Positions 19,031 to 28,775 of a DNA stretch of 64,000 bases are shown here, one piece after another. The notes beneath the pieces were generated by a model that worked only from the letters and a program-made list of their open reading frames with translations, searched no databases and was not told the DNA's origin. Numbering within the stretch: position 1 is the stretch's first letter; each line of letters starts with the position of its first letter. The position numbers were made by a program, and so were the translations under genes. This DNA is from Crocinitomicaceae bacterium (GTDB lineage: Bacteria > Bacteroidota > Bacteroidia > Flavobacteriales_D > Crocinitomicaceae). The stretch is taken from contig JAQXBM010000074.1 in NCBI GenBank assembly GCA_029252405.1, positions 62,001 through 126,000 on the forward strand, written 5' to 3'.

Positions 19031-19142
19031 CCGACTCGGTCCTCAATTCAAGGCGGAAATCTGAGGGTTGAGGCTCTCGAAACCCGACTCTGCCCTCAAC
19101 GAAAGCGAGAAATCTGAGGGTTGAGGCTCTCGAAACCCGACT
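19031..19142. repeat. 53-base tandem repeat, two copies
   Basis: Two head-to-tail units of 53 bases between gyrB and the PrcB-like gene. A 34-base core is identical in both (19056-19089 and 19109-19142; begins GAAATCTGAGGG and ends CGAAACCCGACT). The preceding spacer is similar but not identical (CCTCAATTCAAGGCG against CCTCAACGAAAGCGA). No coding potential was recognised. Confidence 0.85.
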
Positions 19143-19191
19143 TCAACCACCAAAGCAAAAACAACTATCTTTACCCAACACTCTTTACCAA

Positions 19192-19692
19192 ATGACCATG
19201 AAGGCACTCAAATTCTCACTTTTCAGCTTAGCAGTAATCAGCATTCTTTGTTCCAGTTCTTGCGATACGACTGAAGAAGTGGTAAACGGAACTATCGAAT
19301 CACCAAAGCAGCTTGATATCAAGCAGATCAACCAAGGAGTTTTGACTGGAGCTAGGGAAGAGCCCGTTGGATTTGAAAAAGGATATGTGATTCAATCCGA
19401 GGAGGAATGGGAAGAACTTCGCGGAAACATGAATGCCATCAATAACGCACAAGGGAAGATTTCCATCAATTTCGAGAAATTAACGGTTCTGGCTTACTTC
19501 GATAAAGTTCGTCCAAATGGCGGCTATTCAATCGAAATTGTCGAGGCGATAGAATCTGATGATGAAATCAAAGCGATGATTAAATCAATTGCTCCAACTG
19601 GAATGGCCACCGACATCATGACGCAACCATTTCACATTGTGAAGATTCCAAAAACAGATAAACCCGTGAAATTCCTTCCTGTTACTGAATAA
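19192..19692 (+). CDS. Lipoprotein with PrcB C-terminal-type domain
   Basis: Predicted 166-residue lipoprotein: signal peptide followed by the lipobox region CSSSCDTTEE. The mature protein matches the PrcB_C pattern: a beta strand VIQSEEEWEELRGN, the core INFEKLTVLAYFDKVRPNGGYSIEIVEAI (shown here as one family stretch; key feature the NGGYSIEI strand), and the closing MTQPFHIVKIPKTDKPVKF. PrcB was named as a partner of a treponemal chymotrypsin-like protease; similar domains are widespread and their function here is unknown. It may be relevant that the convergent neighbour is a secreted subtilase. Alternative start at 19198. Its last 11 bases overlap the 3' end of the subtilase gene. Confidence 0.75.
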   Translation: MTMKALKFSLFSLAVISILCSSSCDTTEEVVNGTIESPKQLDIKQINQGVLTGAREEPVGFEKGYVIQSEEEWEELRGNMNAINNAQGKISINFEKLTVLAYFDKVRPNGGYSIEIVEAIESDDEIKAMIKSIAPTGMATDIMTQPFHIVKIPKTDKPVKFLPVTE

Positions 19693-22600
19693 CAAATCGA
19701 AGTTGCTGACTCACACCATCAACCTTGATGTTCAAGAAATACACTCCTGAAGACAGTTCGTTCACGTCAATAAAAGCAAGGTTATTACCTGCATTGGCTT
19801 CAACATGGAACGATTTCAATTGTTTTCCTGTGATATCCAATATCGATAATTCTGTTATTCCACCTGTGTTCAAGTTAAACTCAACATTGATTTCTCCATC
19901 CGTTGGATTTGGATACAAAAGCGTATTCGAAATTTCCAACTCATTCAATCCAGTTACATGATCATCCGAAGGTGCGCCTTGATACAAATTGATATCATCC
20001 AAGTATAAATTGTTTCCACCGTCACTTTCAAATTCAAATTTGAAGCGGAAATCGCCTGAATAGTAGTTGCTCGTGACATTCGTCATGTGCACAGTCGTCC
20101 AATCCGCAGCGGTGCTTGGGAACCATTCAGTCGTTAAATTCAGAGCGGACAGCTGAGGGCCTGACAAGGTTTTTCGCTGAACCCAAACGTCTTCGCAGCT
20201 CTTAGTGATGAACACTTTTAATACTTCGTAATTGTTATCACTTCGTCTTCGATACGAATAGCGGAATGACAACGTCATAATGTCTGTAGGAGATAGAACT
20301 GAAAGATCGACTGGTCCAGAAATCAACTCGTCCTCATAATTTCCAAACTGCGTAAAGTTTCGAATTTTGGCACTTTTCGTTCCTGAAAGCGCCGCATCCG
20401 TGGTAACATCAAAGGCTTGATTGTTATTCGGATTTGAAACTGACCATTGATCGTTGTTCAAGAAACTTGTTTGATTCTCGAAGCCTTCAAAATAGGGGAG
20501 TTGTGATGTGTATTGTACGTATACCGCATCTGTTGAATAGATTGAATCGATTCCCGCTCCGTTGTCAACAACAAGCGCTACATCGTATATTCCGGGTAAA
20601 TCATAACAAACCACAGGATTCTGATCCGTTGAAGTGGCAGGTGTTCCTCCTGGGAAATACCACGAGTAGCTTGATCCCGCAATCGCATTGATCGTCAAAT
20701 CGGAAACATCAAAACAGTGACCAGTTCCTGCGGCAGGACAGTCAATCTCGAAATTCGCCAGGGGTGGACTTGAGCTACAATTGAATTCATTCGTTCCTTT
20801 TTCAATAGCCACTGCGCGTTCTCCTCGAGCATTGTAAGGTCCAAGAGCTCTCACGCTAAACCATCCATTTGTTCCAGAAGGAATTTGAAAAGTGTAATTC
20901 GTTGCGCTCGTCGTTCCAATTGAATCCATGTATTTAACTCCCAACATGCTTACTTCATAAGCCGTAGCACCTGATACTGGGTTCCATTTGATATTCGCCG
21001 AATCTGGACAAATCCAATCGAACTCGAGATTCGCAGGAACATCAATCAATGTAAATGTTGTATCTGATTCATCAGAAATACCATTTCTGGTCACTCGCAC
21101 TTTTGTCAAGCCAGAAACCACGTTTGGTGTTGCCCAATTGAAGTATCGCAAGCTTGGAGCAGCAGATCCTGCAAGTGTCCAGCTCAATCCGTTATCCAAA
21201 GAATACTCAATGTCGAAATCATCTGTGCCTTCTGGCGCATCCCATCTAACACTTGAACTAGATCCGCTGTCAATTCCTTCTCCACCAATCGGGTAGGTTA
21301 CGGTAATTTCATCTCTCACGAAATAATAAACTACGTAATAATCCTGAGGTCCATCTGGAATCGCAAATCCGTTTAAATCGATGTTGTAAGTTCCCAAAGC
21401 TGGATTGACAAGCGTTACTTGCTCCATATTGTTCAGGTTATCGACTGTTCGAACAGCGTTCAAATTAACATTTGCTGGAGTGTGATCGAGCACCCATGGG
21501 TTGTAAGCATTCAACGCAGGATCAGTCACGACCATGTTGATGTCATTGACCAAAGCCGGATTCGCATTCGTCGATGCTTCTTTGTCCATCCAATAAACCA
21601 TCACGCGCAACTCTGCAACTCCCGCTGGAATCGTAATTTGGTGATTGATGTTGTCTCCTTGAGCTATTGAGCCGTTTACGTATTGGTTGCCAGAGATGAT
21701 GTCAAAAGCGCGTCCTGCGTTAATGCGTCCCCAACCAAATTTGAAATCTGGACCTGGATTACCCAAATCTTCTGCGGTGTTCAAAATACTCGCTTTAATC
21801 AATGCTGATTCTGGATTGTTTCCACCGTTTAAATCTTTGTATCCTTCGTAAAGTTGCGCTAAAACGCCTGCAACGCCAGGGCACGACATTGAAGTTCCAG
21901 TCGCTGAGAAATAACCATTATTCGGTCCTGTGGAAACCACTGAAGTTCCAACACCACAAATATCTGGTTTGATTCTACCATCCGTTGCAGGTCCGCGGCT
22001 ACTCGAATTCGCTAGGAAATCGAATCGAGATAAATTACCTACGGTAACGACGTTTTTTCCCATTTTGTGACCACCAGTGATATTCCCCCAAGTGGCACCA
22101 GCTCCGTAATCGTTCGGACTGCAAGCAGAAGTTCCATTGTTTCCTGCTGAGAAAACATGAATCAAAGATGGTCGATCGTAAATTTGTCCGTCAAGTTGTC
22201 GTGCTAAAGATGTATAGCCGCTGTTGCAACCGTTACTGTAGCTTTTTGAAGTGATCACAACCTCTTCATTATCGTAAAGATTCGGAACATCATTGTAATT
22301 CCCGTTTCCTGAACCGTACACTAAGAGGTCAGCTCCGTGAGCCATTCCTCGATTCGATGGATCTAAATTTCCAGCTCCCATTATCGTTCCTGAAACGTGA
22401 TCTCCGTGCGTATTTCCTGCTGCCGTAGAACAACCAGAGCAATTCGTTTGGTCGATTCGTCCTGTGTAATCAATGTGAGGACCAATTACTCCATCGTCCT
22501 GCATCATCACAGTCACTCCAGAACCGTTGTATTTTAGACCGTTTCCATTTTCGGTCCAAAGAACATTGCTTCGGTGGTTGGCGCGTGCGTTATCATTTTC

Positions 22601-23206
22601 CGGTGTCGCTTCTGGTTGAAGTGCCTCGAAATAATGAAATGAATTCAATCCATAAAGTGCATTGAGTTCATCCAACTTGATGCGAACATTCATTGTGTGC
22701 TGCGCTTCATTCGCACTGACAAGGCTTCCTCCAATGGAGAGCAATTGTTTTTCAGCATTAGCAACAGGAATTTCCTCAAAGTAAGAAGCAATGATTTCGA
22801 TCTGATCTTCACCAAATAATGTCCAATGTGGATATTCCTTGAGAGAAAGTAGGCGAGATAATTTGTATTCTTTCAGAACAGGCAAAACAGTTGCGTCTTG
22901 CAGTGCTGACCAATCTACATTGATGGAAATTTCAGCGAAAAAGGCCGACTTTGGTAGGTAATCCAGTAATTGAATTCCATTTTGCGCAAGTTCCTTTTTT
23001 ATTTTTTCTGATGGAATTTCGTTGAATGCTATGATTCTATAGAAATTATCATTGATTAATTCGTCTTGAGTCCACGTGAGATCTGATTGATTATCGAGGG
23101 TGTACGTTCCTGATTTTAAGAGTAATGTATGCTCCTGAGAAAAAGCAGTAAAACCAATAAAACCAAATAAAAACGCAAGGAATAAGTTGGGGAGAGATTT
23201 ATTCAT
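19682..23206 (-). CDS. Secreted S8 (subtilisin-family) protease with T9SS sorting domain
   Basis: Cell-surface or extracellular serine protease of 1174 residues exported by Sec and the T9SS. Signal peptide MNKSLPNLFLAFLFGFIGFTAFS, a propeptide-like region (25-205), then the peptidase domain with Asp237 (VMMQDDGV), His267 (NTHGDHVSG), Asn356 (VFSAGNNG) and Ser439 (ATGTSMSCPGVAG), so the triad is complete; HGDH instead of the usual HGTH is a minor variant. C-terminal to it are a P-domain-like jelly roll, fibronectin-type domains, a PKD domain (YSWYFPGGTPATSTDQNP), a MAM-like lectin fold (FEGFENQTSF onward), and a type A CTD (LLYPNPTDGEINVEF to GVYFLNIKVDG). The last codons overlap the convergent PrcB-like gene by 11 bases. 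Confidence 0.92.
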   Translation of the reverse strand: MNKSLPNLFLAFLFGFIGFTAFSQEHTLLLKSGTYTLDNQSDLTWTQDELINDNFYRIIAFNEIPSEKIKKELAQNGIQLLDYLPKSAFFAEISINVDWSALQDATVLPVLKEYKLSRLLSLKEYPHWTLFGEDQIEIIASYFEEIPVANAEKQLLSIGGSLVSANEAQHTMNVRIKLDELNALYGLNSFHYFEALQPEATPENDNARANHRSNVLWTENGNGLKYNGSGVTVMMQDDGVIGPHIDYTGRIDQTNCSGCSTAAGNTHGDHVSGTIMGAGNLDPSNRGMAHGADLLVYGSGNGNYNDVPNLYDNEEVVITSKSYSNGCNSGYTSLARQLDGQIYDRPSLIHVFSAGNNGTSACSPNDYGAGATWGNITGGHKMGKNVVTVGNLSRFDFLANSSSRGPATDGRIKPDICGVGTSVVSTGPNNGYFSATGTSMSCPGVAGVLAQLYEGYKDLNGGNNPESALIKASILNTAEDLGNPGPDFKFGWGRINAGRAFDIISGNQYVNGSIAQGDNINHQITIPAGVAELRVMVYWMDKEASTNANPALVNDINMVVTDPALNAYNPWVLDHTPANVNLNAVRTVDNLNNMEQVTLVNPALGTYNIDLNGFAIPDGPQDYYVVYYFVRDEITVTYPIGGEGIDSGSSSSVRWDAPEGTDDFDIEYSLDNGLSWTLAGSAAPSLRYFNWATPNVVSGLTKVRVTRNGISDESDTTFTLIDVPANLEFDWICPDSANIKWNPVSGATAYEVSMLGVKYMDSIGTTSATNYTFQIPSGTNGWFSVRALGPYNARGERAVAIEKGTNEFNCSSSPPLANFEIDCPAAGTGHCFDVSDLTINAIAGSSYSWYFPGGTPATSTDQNPVVCYDLPGIYDVALVVDNGAGIDSIYSTDAVYVQYTSQLPYFEGFENQTSFLNNDQWSVSNPNNNQAFDVTTDAALSGTKSAKIRNFTQFGNYEDELISGPVDLSVLSPTDIMTLSFRYSYRRRSDNNYEVLKVFITKSCEDVWVQRKTLSGPQLSALNLTTEWFPSTAADWTTVHMTNVTSNYYSGDFRFKFEFESDGGNNLYLDDINLYQGAPSDDHVTGLNELEISNTLLYPNPTDGEINVEFNLNTGGITELSILDITGKQLKSFHVEANAGNNLAFIDVNELSSGVYFLNIKVDGVSQQLRFVIQ

Positions 23207-23285
23207 AATAGCTGTTTGTCTGAACCCTAAAGATACGCAAATAGCTACCAGAATGAAACGGAAGATTGAGTAATGTCTATGAATG

Positions 23286-24266
23286 CTAAATCCCGACGGC
23301 GAAATTCTTCGGTAATTCTTGTCCGCCCCATTCTACAATAGTAAATCCACTGCGGGTTTTCCTGAGAGAGCTTAAATCCTGCAGCGGAAAGTCAATCTCC
23401 TCATCCAAGCCTTGAAATACCATACAAATTCGAATTTCTGTGTCTGGAGTGGGTGAGATGCTCAATTTAGCTTGTTTCAGATAATCATCGCCTGCAAAGG
23501 AAATCAGATTGAACTTGTTCTTTTCTAGTACTGGTAGCCAAAAGATGATGAATTCATTCGCTTCTTTGGCATTCAATCCGAGAATTTCAAGTTTCTCTTC
23601 CAAGAATTCAATGGTTTTCTCCTGTGAGACTACAAATCCTTCAGTAATTCCGAGAGGTTCTCTAGGTTCGCCTTCCCAATACAGAGAATAGTATTCTCTT
23701 CCGTTTTTGTCTGTTAGAGTTCCATCTGGCTCAGCCTCAATATTCCAACCATTTTCAGGGTACTTTGGATAAGTAGTGGTGAGCTTTCCATCGTAAATCA
23801 ATTCAATTTCGACCGTTTGTTCCTCTTCTGGATAGATGTAAATAATTGGTTTCAATAACTCAATTGACGAGTATCGAGCGATGGACGCGTTAAGGTTTAC
23901 TTTATCTCCAGCTTCAAGGTTTAATTTCACAATACAATCTTCAATTCCAACTTCTCTAAATTTTAGCGTGCAAGCGCCCGGTTTAATTTGCGTCAGTTTG
24001 AATTTACCATCAAGGTCGCACATAACTCCCATCTGTGATTCTATGCTTTGAATGGTCATTCCAAACATCGGCTCACCATCCTCGTCCATTAGAATTCCTT
24101 GTATTGAGCAAAGTTGATCTTCTGATTTCTCTACTGAATACTTGGTGATTTCTATCGGGCCAGTTACTTCAATGTCTGAAGGTTTAATGGCTTTCGCGGG
24201 AGAAGTTTGACATCCTCCTAAAAATGAGATGGCAAAGAGTAGGGCAAGACTTACAAATAATTTCAT
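23286..24266 (-). CDS. Lipoprotein with carboxypeptidase-like regulatory domain and conserved C-terminal domain
   Basis: A 326-residue predicted lipoprotein: MKLFVSLALLFAISFLGGCQT with lipobox GGC. A carboxypeptidase-regulatory-like beta-sandwich follows (about 45-130, CSIQGILMDEDGEPMFGMTI, KPGACTLKFREVGIEDCI). The rest (about 140-326) begins KPIIYIYPEEEQTVEIEL and includes TAEP-like DGTLTDKNGREYYSLYWEGE and LPVLEKNKFNLISFAG, a domain common in bacteria but without a function I know. The frame opens 24 codons earlier, but the ATG at 24266 precedes the lipoprotein signal. It lies downstream of the metalloprotease gene, separated from it by a terminator, so it is probably expressed independently. 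Confidence 0.78.
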   Translation of the reverse strand: MKLFVSLALLFAISFLGGCQTSPAKAIKPSDIEVTGPIEITKYSVEKSEDQLCSIQGILMDEDGEPMFGMTIQSIESQMGVMCDLDGKFKLTQIKPGACTLKFREVGIEDCIVKLNLEAGDKVNLNASIARYSSIELLKPIIYIYPEEEQTVEIELIYDGKLTTTYPKYPENGWNIEAEPDGTLTDKNGREYYSLYWEGEPREPLGITEGFVVSQEKTIEFLEEKLEILGLNAKEANEFIIFWLPVLEKNKFNLISFAGDDYLKQAKLSISPTPDTEIRICMVFQGLDEEIDFPLQDLSSLRKTRSGFTIVEWGGQELPKNFAVGI

Positions 24267-24327
24267 GTCGATGATTTTCAATAAGATGATTTGAAGTACA
24301 ACTTTCCACAAGTTGAGTTCAAAAAAA

Positions 24328-24366
24328 AGCCCAAACAATCCCGATAGGTATCGGAACGTTTGGGCT
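24328..24366 (-). terminator. Intrinsic terminator of the metalloprotease gene
   Basis: Arms AGCCCAAAC (24328-24336) and GTTTGGGCT (24358-24366); on the minus strand the stem is followed by eight T. An inner CCGATA/TATCGG hairpin sits in the loop. It lies 20 bases after the stop codon. Confidence 0.9.
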
Positions 24367-24385
24367 AAATTGAATTAGTTTAACT

Positions 24386-27300
24386 CTAGTTTTTCACGAC
24401 ACGAACAGTCATGTTGTAATCGTTAGTGCTTAATTGAATCATGTAAACTCCAGATTCGTACTTCTCTGTTGAAAGCGTCAACAAATCCGTTCCAGATCCT
24501 TCGTAAACCATTCTTCCTCGAGAATCGAATAAAGTAACGTCGAAGTCTCCTTCTAATTCAATGTTCAATTCTGTCGAAGTCGGGTTTGGATAAACATTCA
24601 CGTGTTCGTTAATGAATTCCTCAACCGAAAGACAATCATCCACTTCAATGTCTTCAGATGCACTATTAGAACATCCGTTTCCATCTGTAAAGTCATACGT
24701 GATTGTGTGCGTTCCAATTCCCGCTGCCGCTGGATCGAATGTACCTCCTGAAACTCCCGTTCCTGAATACGTACCACCAGCAGGAGTAGCTCCTGTCAAT
24801 GTAAATGCAGCATCGTAATCACATACTAAACCAAGTGGTGTTTGTGTTACTGTTGGCAATGGATTCACGGTTACTATTGTTCCCGCTGAAGTTGCTGAAC
24901 AACCATTTGCGTCCGTGTAAGTTACTGTGTAACTTCCGTCAACCGTTGCAGCAATCGTTTGTGTCGTTTCAGATGAAGACCAAACGTTTCCTGTTCCTTG
25001 CGAAGAAGTTAAATCAACCGAACCACCATCACAGAACGTTGTCGATCCACCAGCAGTAATTGTTGGTGTTGATGGTAGTGGATTCACTGTAACCACAATT
25101 GGAGCTGAAGTAGCTGAACAACCAGCACCATCCGTATATGTTACAGATACTGTTGATGTTGTACTAATTGTAATCGCCGTTGTTGTTTCTGAAGTCGTCC
25201 AAGCGTTTCCAGAACCATATGAAGATGTCAATGTAACAGAACCACCATCACAGAACGTTGTCGCTCCACTTGGAGTAATCGTTGGTGTTGTTGGTGGGTT
25301 TGGATCGTTGATTCCTTGTGCCAAGACGTTGGAAACACAACCTGTCGTTCCATCCACAAATGTGAAGTTGTAAGATCCTGCTGCAAGTCCAGTAATCGTA
25401 TATGGAAGTGCAACTCCATTCGCGCTTCCTGAAGCTGTTCCTGTCCAAGTTAAATCACCAGTACCTGAACCAGTAACTTGAATCGAACCTGTTGCCGAAC
25501 CACATGAAACTGGGTCTGTTGTTGTACCTGAAGCAATTGTTGGTGTTGGAACTACTGTAACTGTTGTTGGAGTAGATGCAGATGTACAACCATTTCCATC
25601 TGTGTAAGTTACCGAGTAAGATCCCGTTGTTGAAACAGTAATCGTTGAACTCGTTTGAGCTGTTGACCAAACATTATTTGTTGGGTAAGATGACGTTAAG
25701 TCAACTGAAGTTCCAGCACAAATTGTTGTTGAACCACTTGATGTAATTACAGGTGCTGTTGCTGGTGTGAAAACCGAAACAGTTGTAAATACTGTTGATT
25801 GACATCCTGCTGCGTTCGTTACCAAACACGAGTATTGCGTTTGTGAACCAGGCGTTACTGAAATTGTAGCAGATGATCCTACTGGCGTTGAACCATCGAA
25901 CCATTGGTAAGTAGTACCACCAGTAGCTGTTATTGATGCAGTTCCACCTGGACAAACAGATACATTCGGGCTAACTCCCGCTGTGAATCCAGTTGATGTA
26001 CCAATTGTCACTGTGTACATTGCGTCACATGCATCTCCAATTGTAGAAACCCAAACATCGTAGGTTCCAGAAGGAAGCGTGCTGAAGGTTGGACTTGTTT
26101 GATAGTTGATTCCATCAAGACTGTAGAAATACGTTCCATTTCCACCTGCTTGTCCTGATACGGTAATTGAACCATCATTCAACCCACAAGTCGTTGGACT
26201 TGGAGTAACTGTTGCAGTAACTGGATCAGCTACCACTACGTCTAGAATGACAGCATCTGTCAGACAAGATCCATCTCCAAAGAGGTAAATAGAGTAGTCG
26301 CCAGCAGTTGCAGGTGAGTAATCATTCGTCGGAGCTCCTGAAGAGGAGATCACAGTAGTGAACGGATTATCGGTGAAAAACCAGAAGTAGTCCGTAACAT
26401 TTGTTGATCCAGATCCATTCGCGGTGATTGTTCCACCTACACAAATTGAATCTCCCGTTGCAGTGAATGTAGCTGTTGGAGCTGGTCCGTTTGAAAGCAT
26501 CACATCCATCACAATGGATTCAGTGATCCCGATAAGTCCTGAGTTGAGCCAACCATAGGTATCCATCTCCATAAAGAAGGACGCTGTGGAACCAACTGGC
26601 GTGTCAGTTAATCCCATGAGAACGGTATCTTGACCGGCACCATATTGCATTTCAAATCCAACGAAGAATGTTCCACTGACCGAAGCCGGTGTTGTAAAGT
26701 CAATTTCATTGTATGCTCCAGCATTTAAGTCAGAGAGCAGAACAGTTTCAGAGGCAAGAACGGTTCCTGGATCAGTACCGTTGTTGTCATCATATACTTT
26801 AAATGTAATAGAACCACCAGTCGGTGCTAAATCTTCAACAGTGAAAATTGGCAATTCAAGACGTCGTACTTGTGCAACTCCAGCATAGGAGAATTGTTCT
26901 GCAATTTGGAGAACATTTTCCACCGATGAACCGTCACCGTAAAGGTCGATAGATCCATGTCCCGGGATGTATCCCCACGCACCGTTTGTTGGATTGACAT
27001 TGTAAAAAGAGAATCCATCAGTCGGATCCCAGTTTCTTAATGTATCACAAGCCGTACCTGCTGCTGGAGCAACTACTTGCACATAGTTATTTTCAATTGC
27101 TGGCGTCGCGTCTGCACCAAATCCATTGGAAGCAGTTAACGTGATATTGTAAAAACCAACTGTGTAAAACTCAACTTGAGGGTTTTGTGAGGTCGCTGTT
27201 GTTCCTCCAATGAAATCCCAATCAGTAACTGGTGTTCCAGAAATTGCCCAAGTCCAACCTGTAGGCACGTTTGTAGATTCATCTACGAAATTCACGGCTC

Positions 27301-28513
27301 CACCAACTGGAATAATAACAGGCGCTGGTCCTAAAGGAACAGATGAGAATGCCGAGTTGGGAGGTGTATTAGTTGGATCACATCCTGTAGAAATGAGAAG
27401 CGAACTTCGTATTCCTTGTAAGATTGATAACATGTAGTCTGCTTGGTTCTGCGTGAACATAACAGTGCAGTTGGCGTAATCCATGTAGTTTTCGTACTGC
27501 GTTTCTGTTGATCCACATGTTGTTTGTGAACCAGAACAAGAACCGGGGTAGTTGAAAGAAGGACCAGCCGTTTGTGGAGTATCTCCAAAGCCATCATCAT
27601 TCGTACAACCTCCTGAACCACCCCAAGTGTGATCTAATCCTAAGTAGTGACCAACTTCGTGTGTTAGCACGTTTTCGTTGTTCATTCCTAAGTTGTAGTC
27701 CAATACGATTCCATCAATGTTTGGCGAAGGAAGTAAAGTTGGTGTAGGGCGGTAAGCGTATCCTGCTGTACCAGAACTCGCGCCATTTGAAATGTCACAA
27801 ATCCAGATATTCAAATATTTGTTGCGGTCCCAAATTTGAGATCCACCTGTAGCGGAAGATTTCATTTTGTTTTCTTCACCGCCATCAGAATCGTACCACG
27901 CTTCAGTTGTAGCGACACGAACAACTCCTTGTTCGATAAGTGGAGTACCACTTTCATCTTGCGTAGCCAAACAAAAATTGATGTCTGCATCAGCAGGCAC
28001 AAAGTTGAACGGAGGATTAGTTCTAGCATTCGAGGCGTTGGCATTTAACAGTTGGTAATCTTCAACCAAATCGTTGTAAACCTGCATGATCAATGTGTTC
28101 GATACATTCTCAGCTGGGTTGTTTGGATTGTGCACGACGTGGAAAATAACCGAAATGGTATTTACTCCAGGCGTTTCAGGGAATCCTTGAGACGAAATAG
28201 TTTGAGCTCCTGCCAAAGAACTTTGATTAAACTCATTCAGTAATCCACGATCTTGATAATGCTGCTGCGTTAAGTCATGTGCTTTACACGTGTGCTGACC
28301 TGTTGGAGTAGCTGTTGGCTGCAATGCGCCAAAATTTGAATTCGCGTTAATTAAAAGTCCATTAGTCTGTTGGAGAGTACTTTGCTGTATTGATGTCGAA
28401 GTACTTTGGACGTTGGTAACTGACGGCGCCATAATTGCCGTAGCACTGGGCGTTGTCTGGGAGTACCCTAAAGAAGAAATAAGGGTAGCCACCAGTAGGA
28501 TTGGTAGTTTCAT
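24386..28513 (-). CDS. Secreted M43-type (pappalysin/cytophagalysin) metalloprotease with T9SS sorting domain
   Basis: Extracellular zinc metalloprotease, 1375 residues. Signal peptide MKLPILLVATLISSLGYSQ, a Gln/Thr/Ser-rich propeptide region, then the metzincin catalytic domain (about 110-380) with zinc ligands H285, H289 and H295 in HEVGHYLGLDH and the Met-turn ENYMDYANCTVMFT. A PKD domain follows (about 400-490), then a jelly-roll region, an FN3/PKD-like stretch, SprB-type (TPSPTTCGLNDGSITV) repeats, and three closely related Ig-like modules (about 925-1230) each ending in a GCSATSA/GCTSAST strand and VTVNPLP. A type A CTD closes the protein (VNVYPNPTSTELNIEL to MTVRVVKN). The Ig-like modules probably extend the catalytic domain from the surface or bind polymers. 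Its terminator is at 24328. Confidence 0.92.
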   Translation of the reverse strand: MKLPILLVATLISSLGYSQTTPSATAIMAPSVTNVQSTSTSIQQSTLQQTNGLLINANSNFGALQPTATPTGQHTCKAHDLTQQHYQDRGLLNEFNQSSLAGAQTISSQGFPETPGVNTISVIFHVVHNPNNPAENVSNTLIMQVYNDLVEDYQLLNANASNARTNPPFNFVPADADINFCLATQDESGTPLIEQGVVRVATTEAWYDSDGGEENKMKSSATGGSQIWDRNKYLNIWICDISNGASSGTAGYAYRPTPTLLPSPNIDGIVLDYNLGMNNENVLTHEVGHYLGLDHTWGGSGGCTNDDGFGDTPQTAGPSFNYPGSCSGSQTTCGSTETQYENYMDYANCTVMFTQNQADYMLSILQGIRSSLLISTGCDPTNTPPNSAFSSVPLGPAPVIIPVGGAVNFVDESTNVPTGWTWAISGTPVTDWDFIGGTTATSQNPQVEFYTVGFYNITLTASNGFGADATPAIENNYVQVVAPAAGTACDTLRNWDPTDGFSFYNVNPTNGAWGYIPGHGSIDLYGDGSSVENVLQIAEQFSYAGVAQVRRLELPIFTVEDLAPTGGSITFKVYDDNNGTDPGTVLASETVLLSDLNAGAYNEIDFTTPASVSGTFFVGFEMQYGAGQDTVLMGLTDTPVGSTASFFMEMDTYGWLNSGLIGITESIVMDVMLSNGPAPTATFTATGDSICVGGTITANGSGSTNVTDYFWFFTDNPFTTVISSSGAPTNDYSPATAGDYSIYLFGDGSCLTDAVILDVVVADPVTATVTPSPTTCGLNDGSITVSGQAGGNGTYFYSLDGINYQTSPTFSTLPSGTYDVWVSTIGDACDAMYTVTIGTSTGFTAGVSPNVSVCPGGTASITATGGTTYQWFDGSTPVGSSATISVTPGSQTQYSCLVTNAAGCQSTVFTTVSVFTPATAPVITSSGSTTICAGTSVDLTSSYPTNNVWSTAQTSSTITVSTTGSYSVTYTDGNGCTSASTPTTVTVVPTPTIASGTTTDPVSCGSATGSIQVTGSGTGDLTWTGTASGSANGVALPYTITGLAAGSYNFTFVDGTTGCVSNVLAQGINDPNPPTTPTITPSGATTFCDGGSVTLTSSYGSGNAWTTSETTTAITISTTSTVSVTYTDGAGCSATSAPIVVTVNPLPSTPTITAGGSTTFCDGGSVDLTSSQGTGNVWSSSETTQTIAATVDGSYTVTYTDANGCSATSAGTIVTVNPLPTVTQTPLGLVCDYDAAFTLTGATPAGGTYSGTGVSGGTFDPAAAGIGTHTITYDFTDGNGCSNSASEDIEVDDCLSVEEFINEHVNVYPNPTSTELNIELEGDFDVTLFDSRGRMVYEGSGTDLLTLSTEKYESGVYMIQLSTNDYNMTVRVVKN

Positions 28514-28594
28514 GCAATAGTATTAGTTTTCAACCCTCAAATTACAAATATTTCGGGCGGGATCAAATCCAAATTTTAGTTTTTAGCAAAAAAA

Positions 28595-28624
28595 AGCCCT
28601 TCAGAGCTTTTAGGTCGAAGGGTT
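28595..28624 (-). terminator. Intrinsic terminator downstream of the relic cargo gene
   Basis: Arms CCCTTC (28597-28602) and GAAGGG (28617-28622), extended by A-T and G-T pairs; on the minus strand followed by a run of eight T. It lies 150 bases beyond the stop of the 28776 gene but only 24 beyond the stop of the T9SS CTD relic. Confidence 0.75.
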
Positions 28625-28647
28625 TTGTAGAATTCATTGTTAAACAA

Positions 28648-28749
28648 TTACTTGAAAACACGAATAACTGACCTACTCAAGTTGCTGTTAGCAACAAAGA
28701 AAAAATATTCGTGCTATAAAGTTGTAATGTCTATAGAAGATGCGGGCGC
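28648..28749 (-). pseudogene. Relic of a T9SS type A C-terminal sorting domain
   Basis: One minus-strand frame reads SSIDITTL, then TAG, then HEYFFFVANSNLSRSVIRVFK and TAA. This is the ending of a T9SS CTD (hydrophobic-Asp-hydrophobic-Ser/Thr-x-Leu, then G/E-Y-F, then a basic strand ending V-F-K). A TAG interrupts it, and a TGA precedes it. No body of a cargo gene remains upstream, because the intact gene at 28776 ends 26 bases away. A terminator sits right after it, as after intact cargo genes here. Confidence 0.6.
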
Positions 28750-28775
28750 TCAATAAACCCTCGAGAAGGATGGAA

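Noticed and set aside
19682-23206. Possible inactivation of the subtilase because of HGDH
   Set aside because: His267, Asp237 and Ser439 are all present; Thr-to-Asp after Gly is a neighbouring position, not the catalytic one.
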